A DNA stretch of 37,570 nucleotides, from assembly GCA_012518975.1 (NCBI GenBank), contig JAAYRC010000245.1:1-37570 (forward strand). Direction: 5' to 3'. Within the stretch, counting starts at the first letter, position 1. Every line of letters begins with the position of its first letter. Source of the DNA: Clostridiales bacterium (GTDB taxonomy: Bacteria; Bacillota; Clostridia; Lachnospirales; Lachnospiraceae). Under the pieces are notes generated by a model. It worked only from the letters and a program-made list of their open reading frames with translations, had not been told where the DNA came from and did not search any database. Of this stretch, positions 33,491-37,570 are shown one piece after another. Position numbers and translations under genes: made by a program.

Positions 33491-34630
33491 ATGATTAAAA
33501 AAACATTACAAATAATACTTCTAAGCTTGACTATTATTTCTTTAGTAGCTTGTAAACATAAGGATGACGAAAACACTTATGAAATAGAGTCTAAAATCAA
33601 GGATTCTAAAACAAACTATGAATGGGAAGAAAATGATAACGATAAGAGTGAGATTCAAGATAAGAACATCCCAGAAAATGCTGCAGAAGAAATCCAGTCA
33701 GAAGCAATTGAATTATCTGACTCACAAGTCAAGGATAATAATATAATCGAGGATGATAATATGACCGAGGATAATCTTCCCAAAGTGCTGATAACTGATG
33801 ACTTTGTAATGAAGGTTAGCAAAATCTATGAAACTCCTGGAGAAGGCATTGCCGCTGAAGGAGAAGTTTTATCAGGGTCTGCCTCTATCGGTGCCGAGAT
33901 TGAGATTTTAAGCCGTAATAATGGGTTGATTCCAGCACAGATAACTTCAATAAGAGTAAAGGGCGATCTGGTTGACAATATTTCAGTCGGTGATTATGGT
34001 TTTGTAGCCTTACCAAATCTGGAGGGTAAGGATTTGGACGTAGGTGAGTGCCTTGTAACCAAGGGGCTTTATATGACATATAATTCTTTTCTTGCTAAGA
34101 TGAAATTTATAGAAGAAAAAGAAGATTCCTTCTACAATGAAATCCTAAAATCTCGTTCTTATATTCTTGTTACAGATACATACTGTAATATTACTTTTGA
34201 TAAAAGCAGCTTAGATGACAATGGTTACATAATGGCAACTTTCGAATTAATAACACCTCTATATATGAGTATTGGGACAGAATTTGAACTTCGAGAAGGT
34301 TTTGATCCTATTGCTTATGGGGAGGTTATCTCTTTCGATCTATCGTCATTCTCTGTAGAAACCAGCATAGAAGAAAATGATTCGGAAACCATGGATTCAA
34401 GCGATAACGATGAAGGCACCGGCATAAGGATAAAATTAATTGATAGCGGATCACTTAAGATACAGGTTATAAAGGAGATACGAGATATATTTGGTTTAGG
34501 CTTAAAGGAAGCTAAAGATATAACAGATAATGTACCTTATGAATTCACTGAAATACTTACAATGGAAGAAGCAATTGAAATAAAAACAAGGTTAGAGGAA
34601 TATAATGCTATTGTTGAAATTATTGACTAG
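33491..34630 (+). CDS. Lipoprotein with EF-Tu domain-2-like, domain-3-like and ribosomal L7/L12 C-terminal domains
   Basis: Seen: a signal peptide with lipobox LVAC (Cys21) predicts lipid anchoring outside the membrane. An acidic Asp/Glu/Asn-rich linker runs to about 100. Residues 103-190 (FVMKVSKIYETPGEGIAAEG ... SVGDYGFVALPNLEGKDLDVGECLV) follow the EF-Tu domain-2 barrel pattern. Residues 222-283 (NGYIMATFELITPLYMSIGT, FELREG) resemble EF-Tu domain 3. A second acidic linker precedes residues 311-379, which carry the L7/L12 C-terminal signature VIKEIRDIFGLGLKEAKDITD ending EAIEIKTRLEEYNAIVEI. There is no GTPase domain. Known: domain 2 binds aminoacyl-tRNA and the L12 domain binds translation GTPases. 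Inferred: these folds are reused for adhesion, envelope binding or a regulatory role. Monocistronic; AAAGGA precedes the ATG. Domain calls are by pattern only, strongest for L12 and domain 2. Confidence 0.8.
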   Translation: MIKKTLQIILLSLTIISLVACKHKDDENTYEIESKIKDSKTNYEWEENDNDKSEIQDKNIPENAAEEIQSEAIELSDSQVKDNNIIEDDNMTEDNLPKVLITDDFVMKVSKIYETPGEGIAAEGEVLSGSASIGAEIEILSRNNGLIPAQITSIRVKGDLVDNISVGDYGFVALPNLEGKDLDVGECLVTKGLYMTYNSFLAKMKFIEEKEDSFYNEILKSRSYILVTDTYCNITFDKSSLDDNGYIMATFELITPLYMSIGTEFELREGFDPIAYGEVISFDLSSFSVETSIEENDSETMDSSDNDEGTGIRIKLIDSGSLKIQVIKEIRDIFGLGLKEAKDITDNVPYEFTEILTMEEAIEIKTRLEEYNAIVEIID

Positions 34631-34661
34631 GAAGATATACTAGAGAAATGATAATTATATG

Positions 34662-34708
34662 AATATAAGCTATTCCATATTAACTTCATCTATGGAATAG
34701 CTTATATT
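34662..34708. terminator. Bidirectional terminator between lipoprotein and htpG
   Basis: A perfect 18-bp inverted repeat (arms 34662-34679 and 34691-34708) with an 11-nt loop lies between the two convergent genes. T-rich sequence follows on the plus strand; the T-run is weak on the minus strand. Confidence 0.7.
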
Positions 34709-34737
34709 ATTTATAATATTTATAGCCTATAAAAATC

Positions 34738-36828
34738 CTACTTTGTTAGAAGCATCATGATATCATTACTTCTCTGAATAAACTTTGTCATAGCCTCAGG
34801 CTCTAATGGCTTATGGGCCAGGTATGCTAAATCATACAGCTGTTCGCATATCATCTGTGTATGTTCTGACTCCTCATTAGTAATAATATGCTGTACAAGC
34901 TCATGGTTAGCGTTTAATACAAGGGTTTCTCCGTCACCAAATTGACCAGCACCCATACCTGCCATATTGTACATACGCATCATATCCTGCATTCTACGGC
35001 TTTCCTCTGATAGGGTCATAACAGAGGCTAGCTTATTATTTTTAAGCTTTTCTACCTTAACCTCAAGCTTATCCATTCCTAGAGTCTTTCTAAATAGCTT
35101 AGTCATGGCTTCGGTATTTTTCTTTAGAATCTTTTTATCTTTTTTCTGGGTTTCATCCTTAAATCTATCTGTAATGTCAGCATCTATACGCTGGAATTTT
35201 ACCTTTTGATTCTTATATTCAACATGGCTTATAAAAGGCTGGTCGATATTATGAGTTAGTATAAGAGCATCTAGTCCTTCTTCCTTAAACATGTTAATAT
35301 ACTGGCTCTGTTGCTTCTCATCACTTACATAATAGACAATGACCTCTTCCTCTTCCTCAGACTTATCATCCTCATGGCTTTCAGCACTATCTGCTTCATT
35401 TCCATCTGTAGAAACTTTATCCTCTTTTGTCTCTTTGGAAGCCTCTGCCTTATCAGCTTCTGAGGCCTTGGCTTTAGAGGCCTCTACATATTCATCCAAG
35501 CTTATATATTTTCCTTCAAGGTTCTTATAAATGATAAAATCCTTCATTCTTTCACTGAACTTTTCATCCTTTAGACAGCCAAACTTAATAAAGGGGTTAA
35601 TATCATCCCAGAACTTTTCATAGTCTTCTCTTTCAACCTTGTACATACCAGAAAGCTTATCTCCTACCTTCTTTGTGATGTAGTCAGATATCTTTTTTAC
35701 AAATCCGTCATTTTGAAGTGCACTTCTTGATACATTCAAGGGTAGGTCAGGACAGTCAATCACACCTTTTAGGAGCATCAAAAACTCTGGTATTACTTCC
35801 TTAATATTATCAGCTATAAATACTTGATTATTATATAACTTAATTGTACCCTCTATAGAATCATACTCTGTATTGATTTTCGGAAAATATAGGATGCCCT
35901 TAAGATTAAATGGATAGTCCATATTCAGATGGATCCAGAATAAAGGCTCCTTATAATCATGAAATACCTCACGGTAAAAAGTCTTGTATTCCTCTTCTGT
36001 ACATTCATTTGGATGCTTTGTCCATAGGGGTGTAGTATCATTTATAGGCTTAGGCTTCTTATCCTCTTTCTTGTCATCTTCTTTAGGATCACTACTATCA
36101 TCAGCTGAATCTACTTCCTCTATGGCCTTCCCATCCTCATCAACAGATGTGGTTATAATATCTTCCTTATCTTCGACTTCCTCCTCTTCTGGAGTATTGG
36201 CGTTCTTAAAATATATTTCTACAGGCATAAAGGAACAGTATTTATTAAGGACTTCCTTAACCCGATATTCATTGGAGAATTCATAGCTTTCGTCATTAAG
36301 ATAGAGGGTTATTTCTGTTCCTCTTTCGGTTCTGCTACCTTGTCCCATCTCATACTCTGTACCACCATCGGATTCCCAATAGACAGGGCTAGCTCCCTCC
36401 TGCCAGGACAGTGTATTAATTGTTACCTTGTTTGCTACCATAAATGCTGAATAAAAACCAAGTCCAAAATGGCCAATAATCTGATCATCATTGGTTTTAT
36501 CCTTATATGTCTCTAAGAATTTTTTAGCACCTGAGAAGGCTATCTGATTGATATATTCCTTAACCTCATCTGCAGTCATCCCTATACCATTGTCTGTAAA
36601 GCTTATGGTTTTTTCCTCCGGATTAACTGTAACAAGTATTTTATAATGATTATCCTCGGGAATATCAACCTCACCCATTATCTCTAGCTTCTTTAATTTA
36701 GTAATAGCATCGGATCCATTTGATACAAGCTCTCTAACAAATATATCATGATCCGAATACAACCATTTTTTAATTATAGGAAATATATTTTCCGAATTAA
36801 TCGATAGATTACCTCTTTCTGTACTCAT
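34738..36828 (-). CDS. htpG: Molecular chaperone HtpG (Hsp90 family)
   Basis: ATP-dependent cytoplasmic chaperone. The N-terminal ATPase domain shows IFVRELVSNGSDA, SFTDNGIGM and GHFGLGFYSAFMV; the middle domain has PLWTKHPNE, GILYFP and LNVSRSALQ; the C-terminal dimerisation domain ends the protein. The length of 696 aa exceeds the usual 620-640 because of two charged insertions. One is a linker of about 50 residues (211-262) between the N and middle domains, like the eukaryotic Hsp90 linker. The other is an Ala/Lys/Glu-rich insert of about 47 residues (449-495) between LDEYV and VIVYYVSDEKQ. AAAGGAGA precedes the ATG. The gene is behind a CIRCE element and a long structured leader. Confidence 0.96.
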   Translation of the reverse strand: MSTERGNLSINSENIFPIIKKWLYSDHDIFVRELVSNGSDAITKLKKLEIMGEVDIPEDNHYKILVTVNPEEKTISFTDNGIGMTADEVKEYINQIAFSGAKKFLETYKDKTNDDQIIGHFGLGFYSAFMVANKVTINTLSWQEGASPVYWESDGGTEYEMGQGSRTERGTEITLYLNDESYEFSNEYRVKEVLNKYCSFMPVEIYFKNANTPEEEEVEDKEDIITTSVDEDGKAIEEVDSADDSSDPKEDDKKEDKKPKPINDTTPLWTKHPNECTEEEYKTFYREVFHDYKEPLFWIHLNMDYPFNLKGILYFPKINTEYDSIEGTIKLYNNQVFIADNIKEVIPEFLMLLKGVIDCPDLPLNVSRSALQNDGFVKKISDYITKKVGDKLSGMYKVEREDYEKFWDDINPFIKFGCLKDEKFSERMKDFIIYKNLEGKYISLDEYVEASKAKASEADKAEASKETKEDKVSTDGNEADSAESHEDDKSEEEEEVIVYYVSDEKQQSQYINMFKEEGLDALILTHNIDQPFISHVEYKNQKVKFQRIDADITDRFKDETQKKDKKILKKNTEAMTKLFRKTLGMDKLEVKVEKLKNNKLASVMTLSEESRRMQDMMRMYNMAGMGAGQFGDGETLVLNANHELVQHIITNEESEHTQMICEQLYDLAYLAHKPLEPEAMTKFIQRSNDIMMLLTK

Positions 36829-36848
36829 GCTTTTCTCCTTTCCTACTC

Positions 36849-37074
36849 TTAATAATATTTAAGTAATTACGAAACTCAAGTTATGATCTAGTGCAAGTTT
36901 AACAAACCATGGCAGGCACGCTTTCGCTACCTTCGCCTCGTAACGGTACATAAGCTGCCAAAGTAGGCCAGCTAAATACCGACGGTCTCAGAGTACCTGC
37001 TTGTGGTCCTTGTTTAACTTGCATTAGAAACAAGGATTTCGTGAGTCTCGCAATTGCCTGCTTTAATAATATTT
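36849..37074. repeat. 12-bp direct repeat flanking the leader RNA core
   Basis: TTAATAATATTT (plus strand) at 36849-36860 and 37063-37074 bracket the GC-richer structured domain exactly. It could be a target-site duplication or a chance AT-rich match. Confidence 0.45.
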
Positions 37075-37133
37075 TATAGTTAGTCATATCCCTAAATATC
37101 TGTATGTAACCATAGGGCTTGACTAACCTTTTA
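36888..37133 (-). ncRNA. Structured leader RNA of htpG (or an independent ncRNA in its 5' region)
   Basis: The predicted start is near 37133 and htpG begins at 36828. Seen on the minus strand: a 5' hairpin (GTTAGTCA/TGACTAAC plus CCCTA/TAGGG, 37127-37079); a closing stem GCAGGCA (37061-37055) with TGCCTGC (36918-36912); a hairpin CCTTGTTT/AAACAAGG (37035-37028 with 37015-37008) whose 12-nt loop pairs at 11 of 12 positions with 36899-36888, forming a pseudoknot; a hairpin CGGTA...TACCG with inner AGCTG/CAGCT; and a GC-GAAA-GC tetraloop. The domain is visibly richer in GC than its surroundings. No terminator separates it from htpG. I cannot name the family; the raiA-motif class is one model to test. 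Confidence 0.6.
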
Positions 37134-37139
37134 TCAAAT

Positions 37140-37168
37140 ATAATAATACCTTAGACATAAAATGTCAA
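37140..37168 (-). promoter_or_regulatory. Promoter of the htpG leader
   Basis: The minus strand has exact TTGACA, a 17-bp spacer and TATTAT. It lies directly downstream of the CIRCE element and about 300 nt before the htpG start codon. Confidence 0.75.
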
Positions 37169-37175
37169 GATAAAT

Positions 37176-37202
37176 TTAGCACTCTTCATGCAAGAGTGCT
37201 AA
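37176..37202. promoter_or_regulatory. CIRCE element (HrcA operator)
   Basis: TTAGCACTC-N9-GAGTGCTAA is a perfect match to the CIRCE consensus, the binding site of the heat-shock repressor HrcA. It ends 7 bp upstream of the htpG -35 element, rather than overlapping the transcription start as is more common. Confidence 0.95.
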
Positions 37203-37213
37203 CAATTCCCTAT

Positions 37214-37570
37214 CTATTGTTCTTCATACGTAAGTTCTTGACTTTTCAAAAAGTTCTTTACCCACATATCCCATTCCTGTTCCAGAGTCTTATCTAAGGT
37301 AAATGTTTTTATAGCTGTTCCAGTAATTATATGAAGCTCGTTTTTTTCAAATCTTATATTGATAAATAATCCACCCAAGTCTTCTAATCGAAGCTTTCCT
37401 CCTAGGTCTTCAACCAATTTGTTTGCCTGGGCTTGTGGTAGTTGAAACACAATTTTCATTGAAACAGGAGACTTATTACCACGTATTATGGCAAATGCTA
37501 TCCCCTTTATTTCTCCCCACAATACCGCCTGCTCTCCCCCTCTTTCCTCCAATTCCTCTTTTGAAAAAAA
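37214..37570 (-). CDS. DUF5721-family protein, C-terminal part (runs off the window)
   Basis: The reading frame stays open to the right edge; the track's TTG start at 37552 is only internal. The visible part contains LWGEIKGIAFAIIRGNKSPVSMKIVFQL, a region LGGLFINIRFEKNELHIITGTA and the ending IKTFTLDKTLEQEWDMWVKNFL. This matches my recollection of DUF5721, a family of about 160-170 aa found in Lachnospiraceae with unknown function. Its stop lies 12 bp from the CIRCE element, so the htpG promoter is independent of it. The family name is less certain than the gene. Confidence 0.7.
   Translation of the reverse strand, partial: FFSKEELEERGGEQAVLWGEIKGIAFAIIRGNKSPVSMKIVFQLPQAQANKLVEDLGGKLRLEDLGGLFINIRFEKNELHIITGTAIKTFTLDKTLEQEWDMWVKNFLKSQELTYEEQ

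Noticed and set aside
33885-34079. 64-aa minus ORF within the lipoprotein gene
   Set aside because: Shadow of the plus-strand gene, without a ribosome site; the plus frame has a coherent domain pattern.
36899-37087. 62-aa minus-strand ORF in the htpG leader
   Set aside because: Its codons coincide with the stems and loops of the structured RNA, the ribosome site is poor, and the protein resembles nothing I know. The RNA explanation is better.

Overview
The window is chromosomal DNA from a low-GC anaerobic Gram-positive bacterium, most likely a Lachnospiraceae-type Clostridium. Evidence: AT-rich sequence, strong AGGAGG ribosome sites, a one-polypeptide pyruvate:ferredoxin oxidoreductase, an NfnAB pair, a DUF5688 protein, a DUF5721-type protein, a CIRCE element and LexA boxes of the Gram-positive GAAC-N4-GTTC type. 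I see no phage, insertion sequence or CRISPR array. The genus is inferred from gene content only.

Layout. 1-12.7 kb is almost all minus strand: nifJ, a long DHH/DHHA1 phosphoesterase preceded by a 30-codon TIR-like mini-ORF, a DUF5688 protein, a YhhN-like membrane protein, a GGDEF-EAL protein, nfnA-nfnB, and a small operon of two uncharacterised peptides (44 and 53 aa, missing from the ORF track) plus an HD-domain protein. 12.8-16.2 kb is plus strand: a small membrane protein, then a radical SAM DNA-repair-type protein and its TIGR03915-type partner behind a promoter flanked by two LexA boxes, then a Gly/Thr/Asn-rich lipoprotein. 16.2-22.1 kb holds a Fur-family regulator and a divergent module of one ABC ATPase, two ABC-2 permeases, a histidine kinase and a LuxR-type response regulator, the same composition as the Bacillus LnrJKLMN linearmycin system. 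22.1-29.1 kb is a complete glycine cleavage operon (gcvT-gcvH-gcvPA-gcvPB-lplA-lpdA). 29.2-33.2 kb carries an ATPase-permease pair of the NitT/TauT class with no binding protein, two DegV fatty-acid-binding proteins and a tRNA-Thr(CGU). 33.4-37.6 kb carries an unusual lipoprotein, htpG with a long structured leader, and the end of a DUF5721-type gene.

Two items look most novel. First, the lipoprotein at 33491-34630 joins a lipobox signal peptide to an EF-Tu domain-2-like barrel, an EF-Tu domain-3-like barrel and a ribosomal L7/L12 C-terminal domain, without any GTPase domain: translation-factor modules placed outside the cell membrane. Second, htpG has a leader of about 300 nt behind a CIRCE element and a consensus promoter. 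It can form a closing stem, several hairpins and an 11-of-12 bp loop-to-downstream pseudoknot, and part of it can also pair in a competing way.

The metabolic genes fit amino-acid and pyruvate fermentation: PFOR supplies reduced ferredoxin, NfnAB couples ferredoxin and NADH to NADP+, and the glycine cleavage system with its own lipoate ligase and dihydrolipoyl dehydrogenase supplies C1 units and NADH. All function calls come from reading translated sequence; no search was run.
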